Shown here: positions 11,438 through 21,658 of the stretch, piece after piece
How positions within the stretch are numbered: position 1 is the stretch's first letter
Layout: each line of letters opens with the position of its first letter
Assembly (NCBI GenBank): GCA_022925895.1
Contig: JAKSYS010000029.1
Coordinates: forward strand, 1-64,000
Reading direction: 5' to 3'
Length of the DNA: 64,000 nucleotides
Source of the DNA: Fragilaria crotonensis
Lineage: Eukaryota > Bacillariophyta > Fragilariophyceae > Fragilariales > Fragilariaceae
Translations under genes and position numbers: made by a program
The notes under the pieces: generated by a model
Databases searched by the model: none
What the model saw: only the letters and a program-made list of their open reading frames with translations
Told to the model about the DNA's origin: nothing

Positions 11438-11575
11438 CAAAGTGCCAATAAAAGGAGGTATCAATAATGTGGAATTTGGAGCGGAGTCGCACGTCAGATA
11501 GTATAATAGCTGTACTTAATCGCGAAGTGCCAATGAAAAAGGAATCATCTTTAGTGTAGAATTTCACTATTTAAA
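11438..11575. repeat. Degenerate direct repeat, two units
   Basis: Two copies about 84 bp apart start with CG-C-AAGTGCCAAT-AAAA. Each continues with a GGAATCAT/GGTATCAAT-like segment followed by GT-GAATTT. They lie between the mariner fossil and the methyltransferase gene and could be ends of a small non-autonomous element. No coding content was seen. Confidence 0.4.
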
Positions 11576-11806
11576 ACGAGTACCGTATTGAGACACAACT
11601 CACTTTACAAAATATCATTCCATTTTTTAAAAGGATGTACTCATGCTCAACCATACCAATGGTCATGGACACCTTCACGATGCCACTAGTAGAGCTAAAA
11701 TGATCATGCATCCCTGGCCCATGCCCTTGTTCGGTCGATGCGATTGAACCAATCGACCTCAACAGGAAGACGCGCTTGTTCCCTCCACCGTAGCACGGAA
11801 CAAAAG

Positions 11807-13451
11807 TCAGTCACGACCAGTAAGTCCGCTTGGCAAGGCGTGTTGAGGAAGCTGCTGAAAGTGCAAATCGTTGGAAAAGCTAAGTGACAAATCAGGAGGA
11901 ACGAGACTGAGAAGGCAAGAGACACGAAATGCATCACATCGGTCTGACTCAAAACAGTCTGCACTGCAATATACGGCGTGCCGCAGCAAGCGACAACGCC
12001 GCACCGCCTCGAATGCACCGCATTTTACACATGGAAGCAGTATCGAAGGTTTAGCGCAAGTTCTCCTTGTCCATATTGTAACATCGGCTGCATCTGTTCC
12101 CCATGTCAGGCATGGCGCCCGATAAATGCGACTCCAATTCTGTTGAAGAAGCTCTTCAAACTCTGCAGAGCCGGTCAATCCCTTCCACTCGCCAACGTGA
12201 ATGAAAATGCGGCCACCTTTACTCATAAACGCTTGCAAAGCATTGCATGCCATTTTCGACTGAGGGGGTGGGTAGCACAACAAAAGGGCGACGGCATGCG
12301 CATCGTTGTCGAAAACAGTTGCATGAGTTCCCTTTCGGACATCAACGAAAGGACGAGTGCGTCCATGGTAGGCATTGAAGGAGCGGGATGGAGGATCGAC
12401 ATCGAAGGCATGTACCACCATAGGCTGCAAAAGCTTCGCCATGTATCCCGTCCCAGCACCCAATTCGATAACACTTTGTACTTCCAATTCCCTCAGTTTC
12501 GCGACCAGCGATCGTATTGTCGACGACGCCAACGTGGCGTAGCAAAATAGGTGACAAAGCACATCGCGACAAGAATCTCTCCATTCCTGGAGCAAGGGTG
12601 GTGCAGGTGTATCGTGATACTCTAACTGCGTCGGAAGGTATCCCCTCACTTTGTTGAGCTCGTGCACAGTTTCCTTGGACCTAGACCAACCTGAAAAGAC
12701 CTCATGGGATTCGAGTAATCTCTGCTGATGAATGGAAGACAAAGGGTGAAAGTCAACTTCCTCAATGCCGTACAGTAGGGAAACCCGGGGTGCTTTTCAC
12801 ATAGACTTAGCAAGGTATTTCTTATAACTGCATAGTCGCCAAGTGCACAGAAATGTGTTGTGGGGTGAGGCAAATAGGTTGAATCAATATTGGGCAAGGC
12901 CCCGCTGATTTGTAGGTAGTAGAGTCTCAAATATAAATCATCGCAGGCCATGACAAGTCGAACGCTCGTTTTGAATGACATTCTTCTCTCCGATGCACTG
13001 TCCAGGAGTCGATTTTTCTTTTCCGTGAGAATCGCCAATTCGCCAGTACCTAGGCTTGACGGGAAACACACCTTGGCGAGATTTGCAGTGACATCACGCT
13101 TGGCAAGTTTGTTTCTTTCGGCGTCTGAAGCCAGTGCGATTGCTTCCAATCGAAGACTTCGAAGACACTTGTACATGGCGACTTGCCACTCGCTACTGCC
13201 GTCGCAGTTAGTAGGTTCTCTCGAAAGCTTCATCCTAGAATCAAGCATTTCGGTGAAGGCATCTGCGTTACGCTTACGTCTCTTGGTCGTTTTGGTCTTG
13301 GTAGAGCCCGGCCTTGAATGTCCTTCCCTTTTCCGTCTACGGTTACTGTGGATGATGGTGCGCCTGCCGCCATCGCCAAGAGGTCGCCCCAACCATCGTC
13401 GCTCATGACGTTTGGTTGCAGGACTGTTCTGGGTTGTTGGTAGGATGACAT
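11807..13451 (-). CDS. SAM-dependent methyltransferase with C-terminal MYND-like Cys cluster
   Basis: The start at ATG 13451 gives a short N-terminal region containing MSDDGWGDLLAMAAGAPSS. A basic and helical segment follows, then a class I methyltransferase core with motif I VIELGAGTGYMAKLL, an acidic strand-2 end (HAFDVDP), and LLLCYPPP and HVGEWKGLTG further on. This is a protist/stramenopile family of unknown substrate. The tail has CVKCGAFEAVRRC...YCSADC, which resembles an incomplete MYND zinc finger and suggests protein binding. The reading frame changes twice, each time by what looks like one missing base: near 13265-13300, and in the CCCGGGG run at 12784-12790, where CEKHPG continues into VSLLYGIEEVDFHPLSSIHQQR. 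The conserved protein on both sides argues for sequence error. Ordinary introns do not explain these changes. The gene is divergent from CCDC12 across about 300 bp of GTAC-rich DNA. Confidence 0.65.
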
Positions 13452-13754
13452 GGTATACGTTTCTCCTACGTACATCAGTACTCGTGGTAGTACGGTTGTA
13501 CAAACTGTACTTGTGCTATAACATGCAACATGCAGTATTCATATGACTGTGCGACGGTGAGATGTACCAGGTACTTGTACCCGAGTACGAAGACCAGATG
13601 CACACGGATTACGGATACTTCACAACTCCGGTTCCCACTTGTGAGATTTACGAGTGGCAGCGGCGATAACAGGAACCGCGCATAACGACAGAAGGCACCG
13701 CACGCAAAGATCATCCATTCCTTTGACAAATACTCCAGGTGCATCGCATATTTT

Positions 13755-14158
13755 ATGACTGACCGAAAGGATCGTCTCGCAGCCTTGTCTGCCAAAGCTG
13801 GCCGGTCCAAGCAGCACGAATCAAGCAATGAATCTAACGAGGCATCGAAGTTATCATTTCGCAACTATACCCCCACCGATGCTTCGCTGGTCCAGAGTTC
13901 GCAGGACGCAGAACTGCCGTCGCCGGCGAAAAAGAAATTGAAAATCGAAGAAGCGCTCAAACAGGCCCAGGATGAAGTGAAAAGGAGTTTTCTACAACAC
14001 CAGACGCTGTTAGCGTAGCTAAGAAAATCAATTGGGATTTGAAGCGAGATATTGAACTTCAAATTGACAAACTTGAGAGGCGAACACAGAGGGCGATGGT
14101 AATGTTATTGAAAGAGAAACTGACAAAAGAGGCCGACGAAAGCAAAGAAATCCATTGA
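13755..14158 (+). CDS. CCDC12: CCDC12/Cwf18-like splicing factor
   Basis: Small spliceosome-associated coiled-coil protein (NTC-linked, Cwf18 in fission yeast). Visible blocks are DRKDRLAALSAKAG (like RKERLKALKEKTG), FRNYTPTDASL (like LRNYVPEDEDL) and, at the end, KINWDLKRDIELQIDKLERRTQRAM (like DWDLKRDVAKKLEKLKKRTQRAI). The first two blocks and the last one are in different frames. They join if the GTGAAAAGGAG run near 13976-13984 has lost one A. Without that base the product would stop at 14018 and lose its most conserved block. Start ATG 13755 has DRKDRL right behind it. Length about 134 residues, short but typical for protists. Confidence 0.82.
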
Positions 14159-16229
14159 TGAATCCTGATGGGTGTAGATTTGAGTCAGAGTTGCCGTCCG
14201 TCGGCTCCTTGCTGTATGCCATACGGCCATATTCACGATGTGACGACGCCAAGTAATGCGAGCATCAAGAGCTCGAGAACAAGGTTAATACTCCTTCTAA
14301 CATTAGTAATAAATCTACTCCTGTAGAGTAGATGTAAACCCACAGCGGAAGCGCATCACAAAGAGCCTCGCCATAGCTTAACGATTTAAAAATCTGAACA
14401 TCTGGTACAGTTACGGCACTCGTAGTTTAAGCTTTGAGGGGCAAGTGCACGAAAGATCTGTTACTGACTGCGTCAAGTTGTCACGGCATGACCATGTCAT
14501 CAAACTCTCAATTGCAGCAGACAGACATGATCCCTTCTTCCCCTGCTGTTCAGGATCACACCAAAATGATCGAGAAATGTGTGAAAGACTTGGTGGTGGA
14601 TCGCCACTCCAAACGCAACCAAAGTGGCAAATATTGTCATGATCAGGCATATGCATATATCCAAGTGCACAGTCCCCTTTCTATGTTGAATTTGCGTTGG
14701 TTCAAGGTGTCTGGGTACAAGAACTAGAGTGAAGAATGCACATTGGGACTCCTCAAGAATCTAGTAATATTCTAATCACTGATGAACAGCATGTATGCTG
14801 ATGAATCGGCTTCATGTTTCTCGGAATCATCATCACAAGAAGAAGAATGAGGTGTACCCGACCCTTGCCCTCCCAAGCATAAGAGGAACTAGAAGTCCAT
14901 TGTCACCATGACACTCTTTTGCGGGCTATAAGTGATCATGACAATGCTCCTGAAAAAACGACAGTCTAGAGGAATACCACGATGCTGAAGAAGTAGAATT
15001 GCCTTCTTGTTCAACGACAAGGACTACATCAGAAGTTAAACAAAGAGAACTCAACAAGAAACATGCTGGGTAGTAGTGATCATTATAACAATACGAAGAA
15101 GAAGAAGACTGACTTGTCAGATACTACTAGTACAAGAAAGAAGCAGAATACAAGACTGAACAATAAACAAGAGGCACTGCACCCGATGCGGTGGCATGTA
15201 TCAACATGTTCTTTCATGTTGTCAACGTTTACATGCTGAGTCAGAGGAATTGCTTGCTTGTCATGGATCTCGGTTGCCCTCCATCAAAGGCTAATTTGGA
15301 CAGTCAAACGAGTCCGCACTGTTATGTATATGAAGCTTTGTGCACCAGCCAATACCTCAATGAAGGCAATGATGTTACCCACCATGCTGTGAAACGGTCC
15401 TAGCGATCAGCTCATCTCTCAATAAGTCCAGCAATCTACAAAACGTGTTGTATGTCCTGTCAAATGCTTGTTTGTGATGCAGCCTTCTCAAATACTCTGC
15501 CCAAATCAATTGGTTTTAAATCCACCTTGGCCTTTTATATCTGTTCTCCTTCTTGTTGTTATTCAAGGTATTGCAAGCATGATGAAGGAAGAAAATGTTA
15601 ACCAAATACTCATCATCACTTTCGTTGCAGTCCTTCTCTTTTTCATTGCCCTTGACCCTTGACATAAATGAAATAATAGGATCCTTTAGAAATGACTCTC
15701 AAATTTTTTGAAGCCAGAGCAAGTCAGAGTGACTTGCTGTCCACATGTTATTTCAATAGCATTTGGAATTGCCCCTTCCTGACATTTACCAGCAATGAAA
15801 ATCTCAAAAGAGAAGGTCCATGTGATGCCATGTGAGACCAATGAACACCATAATATGGGTAAGAATGTTGATACACATGTTATTTGGCTAAGATTATCAC
15901 ATGATACGATTTTCAAATAATTCAAGTTGACCTTAATTTTGACATGGTAAGAATGTACCTTACCAAGTTGATGGTGAGTACCTCCCTGATGCATAGTACT
16001 ATGCGCCAGAATCTCTTCTTCTTGTACCATCCTCACAAAGGCTGTAAGGTGCAATCATGACGATGATGACGTCCAGCAATACGAGAAAGAGAGTCTGCTC
16101 CTCTTCACTTGAGGACCAAGAATATTCATCATGATCAGTGTTGAACATTGTTGCGGACGTGGGGATCGTCATGGTTGGTTACCGCAGTTAGATGCTACAT
16201 TTTTAGAAGACATGACTGAGGGCAAATCG
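14159..16229. other. Long stretch without recognisable genes
   Basis: Only short, compositionally unconvincing frames on both strands. The segment 14400-14660 has plus and minus frames of 65-97 codons without motifs. AAGAAGAAG-type simple sequence occurs around 14835-15110. The last few hundred bases may be the 5' side of the Harbinger remnant that becomes recognisable from about 16230. No tRNA or other RNA gene was found. Confidence 0.4.
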
Positions 16230-17260
16230 AGGATCTGTCCCTTGATGCCTATCATTTAGAATGCTAACGCGGAGGTCAGTGCAGGATATCTACAAATGAC
16301 TTGGTAACGTTTACTTCCAGAGGGCGTATCAAATGAAGTGAAACACTTTTCAGCGTCTTGAAATGCCCTGCTTTGTCCTCATTTCATTGCACCAGCATCC
16401 GGAAGGAAAGGTACCACTAAATTGCCTGTGCAATTTGTTGGTTTGCTGGTGGCTCTGTGTATGGCATTATGACAACATACGGTATTGGTCACACTGATAC
16501 AATCAACAGCTGCTGGTATGTCATGGATGCAAGTATGAATAAGCATCCTGGATTTGGAATCACATACCCGCGCTGATGACCACAATGTCATCTTCCAAAT
16601 CTCAGTGCTGCGCAGGTGCCATTGATGAAATCCTTATTTGGATTTGTAAGCCTTCTTCCAACAGAGATTCTGAAGATTTGAGATGTAGCCCAGGAGAATT
16701 TCATGTGTGGACAAAAGAATAAGTTTGGACTGAACTATCAAGCAAGGGGTGTGTGATGTGTGATGTCCAGGGTCACTTTCTGGACGTATCAATCCAATAC
16801 CCAGTGTCCACTTCTGATTGTCTTGCATTCTTGCCTTAGGATTGTGCATTTTCAGTGACAATGCCTACTTGAACTCACCCTACATGGCAACACCTTATTC
16901 TGTCATTTTGGGTGGAACCAATAACTCCTACAGTTTCTTCCATTCACAGTTTGGAATACGCATTGAATCCTTAAACGGAATATGGACACATAGGTGGCTA
17001 AGGATTACTCAGCAGTCCAATACCAGTGAATATGAGTATCAAAAAGACAGTTGCACTTGTGATTGCACTTGCAAACTTCACAATACTAATTGTATTGATA
17101 GTGATGATACATTGAACTTTCCTCACTTGACAATCAACAAAGACAGCTGCAATGTTTGCAACAATGCTACAACCCTGAACAAGGAGTTCTCTAGTTGGCC
17201 AACATCATGGGACACCTGCACATTGCTGTTGGTGGCAGTCATGACATAAAGTTAATAACA
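16230..17260 (+). mobile_element. Fossil PIF/Harbinger transposase (DDE_Tnp_4 type)
   Basis: Pieces of a diatom-type Harbinger transposase lie in order on the plus strand in changing frames. Near 16470-16560 there is YGIGHTDTINSCWYVMDASMNKHPGF. Near 16600-16650 comes CCAGAIDEILIWI, with the presumed first catalytic Asp. Near 16720 comes a KNKFGLN block, and near 16780 a VTFWTYQSN..CPLLIVLH block in a shifted frame. From 16818 there is FSDNAYLNSPYMATPYS (second Asp) and FHSQFGIRIESLNGIWTHRW (Glu), with a LHNTNCIDSDDT tail near 17075-17115. Several frame changes and stops make it non-functional, but all three catalytic positions are still readable, so it is moderately old. Terminal repeats and the 3-bp target duplication were not located. 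No accompanying Myb-like ORF was recognised. Confidence 0.72.
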
Positions 17261-17429
17261 CCGCTTTGGGTACGTACACATGATGATTCTTTGGACAAAA
17301 GGATCCGTCTGAGAGCTCTTCTTAAGAAGAAAACTTGGGAGTTTCCTATTTGGATACAAAGTTCAATAATGCTGTATAGTACATGCCACTGGACCAGGAC
17401 GGAATTTTACCTTCTAATTCTTTCCTAAG

Positions 17430-18765
17430 ATTCCGTTGAGAACTTGGAAACTTTGGATCCAAGTTCGGTTTTGTTTGGCTGTATACACACCGCCTTAAAC
17501 GCTGAAGGCTGGAAAAATGCAAGGATTGCCTTCTTAAAAATGATGACCGGAAAAGCTCTCGTTAAGGCCCCGGTACTAGTACTCAGAATATTCAGCAACC
17601 TCGTCTGAACTTGGAAGTACAGTGCTACCGGTAGTACCCAGTAATACGCATAACGAATCGAAGATAGAGTACGACAGTACCAAGTACTGGTACTACTACC
17701 AGCTACCAGGCACTCGGAGTACTACGGTAGCTAGTACCTGGTGACTACATACTACGGAGCACTTCATAAATATACTGTACAATCGTTACTGTGTGATAGT
17801 CGGCGTATCGGTGTACTCGAGTATGACATACGCGTGATTGCAGCATTGGAACAAAGGTGCTATGACCTCGGGCCTATGACCTATGACCCCAGAAAATGCC
17901 GTCCTTCACTCCCATCTACATACTGTAGATATGAATCAATTGCCTGCTGCCCGGACATGTTACTGTAGAAGTTTCAATTGAGAGAGAGAAAAGGCCTCCT
18001 CCTCCCTCAGAAGGTCCTGAAAAAGAGAAATTTAGCTATCTTCGCTTCAGTTGGAACCGGAATTTGCCCTCCGTATTAAAGATATATCACACTCCAGTGA
18101 ACATCCACTACCACCTACACCAGTTATGTAAACAAGATGGCAGCTATGACATATGGTACTTGTACCTCTCCCCTCAACTGATGCTTGATGCATGTTGTGG
18201 GTTGTGGGTTATGGAGTATGAATTGATAGTAGTCGGACCTTAGCGGGTTCCGATAATTCTGATCCATTTTTTTAGATAGCGCACATAAAAATAGTGCAAT
18301 CATCAGAGTGAGTTCCTGGTGTCACAGCTGCTAACTAAGTTCAATTACAACCTGCCGAAGACTTGAATCGTGTATCTGGCATCTGCTGCTTAAGTCTTGA
18401 AACTGTCCTGATTACATAAACGTTACTCCATACATATGTATTTACGCATTCTACGACTAGAGAGTGATGGACTCTTTAGCGCCTGACAGGGGTCATGGTA
18501 TACAAAGAAAATACACCGAGTACAGTATGATGGATGATGGCAATTTCGGAAGAGGGACTCATACAAGCTGAGCACACACGAATCATTGATCCCATCAAAA
18601 GCAAACGGAAGAACTCAAAAGAAAAAGCAAACGTCACAACAAGTCGGAGAGGTGGACAGGAACAAACGCCGCACACCCCTCCCCCCTCAGAGAAGGAGCG
18701 TCGCTAATCCTTTCCCCAATTCCCATCCTGCCTATCGCTTTTTTCGCCTTCTAGAAATCAAGATC
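17430..18765. other. Upstream region of the GPCR gene
   Basis: A GTAC-rich cluster occupies about 17570-17760 (for example GGTACTAGTACTCAG, AAGTACTGGTACTACTACCAG). The rest shows no gene. Immediately before the GPCR ATG, a pyrimidine tract ending in TTTTTTCGCCTTCTAG (about 18740-18754) looks like a 3' splice site. An upstream exon, perhaps encoding a signal peptide, may therefore lie in this region; I could not identify it. Confidence 0.45.
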
Positions 18766-21246
18766 ATGTCCTTTCCGCAGATAATGCCCGGATCAGCTGT
18801 TATTCGATTGAATGCGACGACTCGCTTGATACATATACCGATTGTCGTTCCGTTCTCCTATGAACTCGACGACGGTTCGTTTGAAGTTGACGGATGGGAT
18901 TTGTCTCCAACAATCGGGTACTACCTCGCTGTCAAGCACTTTAATGACCGAAATCCTGCCATCCTGGACAGTTTACCTGCGCTCTTCCAAGGTTGTGACA
19001 TTCAGATTTCAACCGAGATATATGACTCTCAATACAGTCCAGTCGTCGGATCGCGTTACATTGCTGAACTGTTACAACGGAAAAATCACTCTTTGGAAAC
19101 ACCTTATCCAGCGGCTATTGTTGGAGGTGCATATAGTTCGGAGGCGAAAACTGCGGCAGTGCTGACCGGCGTCTACGGAGTCCCATTCATATCAAGTTGG
19201 GCAACATCATCAGAGCTAGAGAATCGAGACGTCTACAAAACCTTTGCAAGAGTCATCCCCACTGATGCAGGCAACGCCCTTGTCATAGTGGAACACTTTG
19301 CTAACCTTGGTGTCAAAGCATTTGGGGTGATTTATGTTCGCAACGAGTTCGGGGAGAATTATGTCCGTGACCTTCGTCGCGAAGCTGAGAAACGTGGCAT
19401 GAGAATTGAAAGCTTTTGGTATGAAACAATAGACGAGGCATTGAAACCAGGGTCGGTAGAGGCTGCCATGGCAGATTTACAGAAGACGAAGCTCAATTAC
19501 TTTTTCGGCATTCCATACTATACGATACCTATCGAGGAAGTGATGATGAGAGCAGCTTACCGAGCTGGTATCGCTGGACCCGGTTTCGTCTGGTTCCTGA
19601 ACGACCCAAGGCTGGACCAGCCTGTATTCAATTCTGATGATCGGGAAATAATTGACGCAATCAACGGACTCGGAAGCCTGAGTCTACTGCCGAGTGTGCC
19701 AAGTACAGCAGAGTCTGTTCTCATGCAGTTCCAGTTCGATACACAACTACAAGATGAATTCCTAGATGCTGTAAAGAACGAGGGCAAGCAAATGTTTGTG
19801 AACTTTAATTTGACGGAGGAAGAACCTCTTTATTCGTTTTGGTTTGCTCTCGCTTACGACGCCATTCTACTCCCGGCATATGCTGCATGTTCTATTGACA
19901 AAGAATTCTTTTCTTCTGATGAATTATTCAATGCGATATCGCAGAGCGAATTTATTGGTTCCACTGGACACATTCTTTTGTCACGGGAAGCACAAACTCG
20001 GGATCCAGCGTCCATTCAGTCCTCCCTCGATAATTTTGTTATCGACGAGGCCGCTTCGAAAGACGGTATTGTGCGATTCAAACGCAGAATTGTGGAGCTT
20101 ATCCGCTACGAAGAAGTGAATCATGGTGACACCGTGAACCCGTTCATATACTCAGATAACTCAACCAATCCACCACTTCCAATGCCACCGCTGGAAGTCA
20201 ATTTCAACTTGATCAACAGTGCAAGCAGGACCTCGGGATTGGCCCTATGCGCACTCGTCATCGTTGTTGCATTGGGCTGGATAGCTTTCACCTATTTGCA
20301 CCGTGATGCAAAATACATTCGTGGATCCCAACCGCCGTTCTTGTACATGCTGTGCATCGGAGTTATTTTGATGGCGGCATCCATCATCCCAATGAGTCTT
20401 CAGGAGCCCATGCCAACGTCTTCACTGAATGTGTCGTGCATGTCGCAGCTTTGGCTGTTGTCAGCTGGATTCACCACAGCTTTCTCGGCCCTCTTTTGCA
20501 AGATCTGGAGATTGAACAAACTTGTGAGATCTTCCATCCGTTTCAAACGAATGCGAGTGCGAATTCAGGATGTGCTTTATCCGTTTGCGATCCTGCTCAG
20601 TTTGAACTTCTTGTTGTTAACCGTCTGGTCAGTAGTCGACCCTCTCGTATGGGTTCGTAGTGATGATTATCAGTTCATGACTTCTGGTCGAGCCAGTGGT
20701 TCTACGGCAGCATGTGCGAGCGCCTCGAAGACAAACGAAATCATTTTCTATTCGTTCTTTTGTGTGTTTAACTTTGCTGCGCTTGGTTGCGCCAATTGGC
20801 AGAGTTACAAAGCTCGTAAGCTACGAACCGATTTCAACGAAAACATCACTTTGTCAATGTTGCTTATGACAGAAGCGGCAATGTTGGGCTTGCCTGTGTT
20901 GTTTCTTGTCGGTCATGATCCATCAGCTTTCTTTGTCGTCCGATCCGTGCTGATAACTATCATTTCTCTTGGAGTACTGATGCCCATCTTTGTTCCAAAG
21001 GTGTCACTGAGGAACAAGACGGCGCCCAAAGCCACTCGTGTCGTGGCCTACCGATGTCATGATGATGCAGCGACCCGCAGGGCAAGCGGCGGATCATGGT
21101 GGCTAGGCAGCAGCGATGACGGCACGGGGAGCGATATTGCGGACGTCGAGCCTCACTCGCGCTTATCAAGGATGCGTAGTTTAACTAGCGGCAGGCGCCT
21201 GTCAGGTTTGGGAGAGTCCACTGGGAGAATTCAGTTTGATCTCTGA
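18766..21246 (+). CDS. Class C G-protein-coupled receptor, GABA-B receptor-like
   Basis: Uninterrupted frame; the first real ATG is 18766, giving 826 residues. Residues about 20-430 form a periplasmic-binding-protein-like (ANF receptor) ligand domain. Typical elements are WDLSPTIGYYLAVKHFNDRNP, AIVGGAYSSEAKTAAVLTGVYGVPFIS and VIYVRNEFGENYV. From about 490 to 748 there are seven hydrophobic helices of the 7tm_3 type. TM3 starts CMSQLWLLSAGFTTAFSALFCKIWRL, as in GABA-B receptors, and TM6 is ITLSMLLMTEAAMLGLPVLFLVG. The C-tail of about 78 residues is Ser/Arg-rich. Class C receptors bind amino acids or related ligands at the plasma membrane; diatoms carry several GABA-B-like receptors, but the ligand is unknown. 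A signal peptide is not seen after this ATG; an acceptor-like tract just upstream suggests a missing first exon. No frame errors. Confidence 0.85.
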   Translation: MSFPQIMPGSAVIRLNATTRLIHIPIVVPFSYELDDGSFEVDGWDLSPTIGYYLAVKHFNDRNPAILDSLPALFQGCDIQISTEIYDSQYSPVVGSRYIAELLQRKNHSLETPYPAAIVGGAYSSEAKTAAVLTGVYGVPFISSWATSSELENRDVYKTFARVIPTDAGNALVIVEHFANLGVKAFGVIYVRNEFGENYVRDLRREAEKRGMRIESFWYETIDEALKPGSVEAAMADLQKTKLNYFFGIPYYTIPIEEVMMRAAYRAGIAGPGFVWFLNDPRLDQPVFNSDDREIIDAINGLGSLSLLPSVPSTAESVLMQFQFDTQLQDEFLDAVKNEGKQMFVNFNLTEEEPLYSFWFALAYDAILLPAYAACSIDKEFFSSDELFNAISQSEFIGSTGHILLSREAQTRDPASIQSSLDNFVIDEAASKDGIVRFKRRIVELIRYEEVNHGDTVNPFIYSDNSTNPPLPMPPLEVNFNLINSASRTSGLALCALVIVVALGWIAFTYLHRDAKYIRGSQPPFLYMLCIGVILMAASIIPMSLQEPMPTSSLNVSCMSQLWLLSAGFTTAFSALFCKIWRLNKLVRSSIRFKRMRVRIQDVLYPFAILLSLNFLLLTVWSVVDPLVWVRSDDYQFMTSGRASGSTAACASASKTNEIIFYSFFCVFNFAALGCANWQSYKARKLRTDFNENITLSMLLMTEAAMLGLPVLFLVGHDPSAFFVVRSVLITIISLGVLMPIFVPKVSLRNKTAPKATRVVAYRCHDDAATRRASGGSWWLGSSDDGTGSDIADVEPHSRLSRMRSLTSGRRLSGLGESTGRIQFDL

Positions 21247-21658
21247 AAGTTAGTCATTCTTGCCTGCGTTCTGTGCGTCTAAAAGCTTTAGTGCAATCAA
21301 GGGATGCACTCGCTTATTGTTTATAAATGCATTTAATTGTTGGAAGGCCCGAATACGGGGCTCATCGCTCAAGATCGAACCTGTCTGTCTTGTTGGCTTG
21401 AAATGAATTGCCGACTTGGCAGACGGTCCTGGGATCGGAATCCGGTTGTTCGGTGTCCGGTGCTACTCTAGCTAGTAGAGTACACGGACTACTAAATGCA
21501 ATGTAGCGGTACATTGGTACTATACAATAAAGTGATCCATGGATTTCCATTTCATTTTTTTTTTGCGAGAGAAAATTGAACATCACCTCGCCCCTGGCCT
21601 TGACTGTGCTGATGATCGATACCTGGTACCTCCTTTAAACGCCGGGGTGCTCGACGCA

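Noticed and set aside
12646-13503. Separate arginine-rich protein starting at 13503
   Set aside because: Its first 70 residues read like an off-frame translation, while the frame from ATG 13451 reads like protein; both belong to the methyltransferase gene with a frame change.
18586-18765. N-terminal extension of the GPCR
   Set aside because: It begins with TTG, is highly basic and low in complexity, and ends in an acceptor-like tract; the first ATG is 18766.
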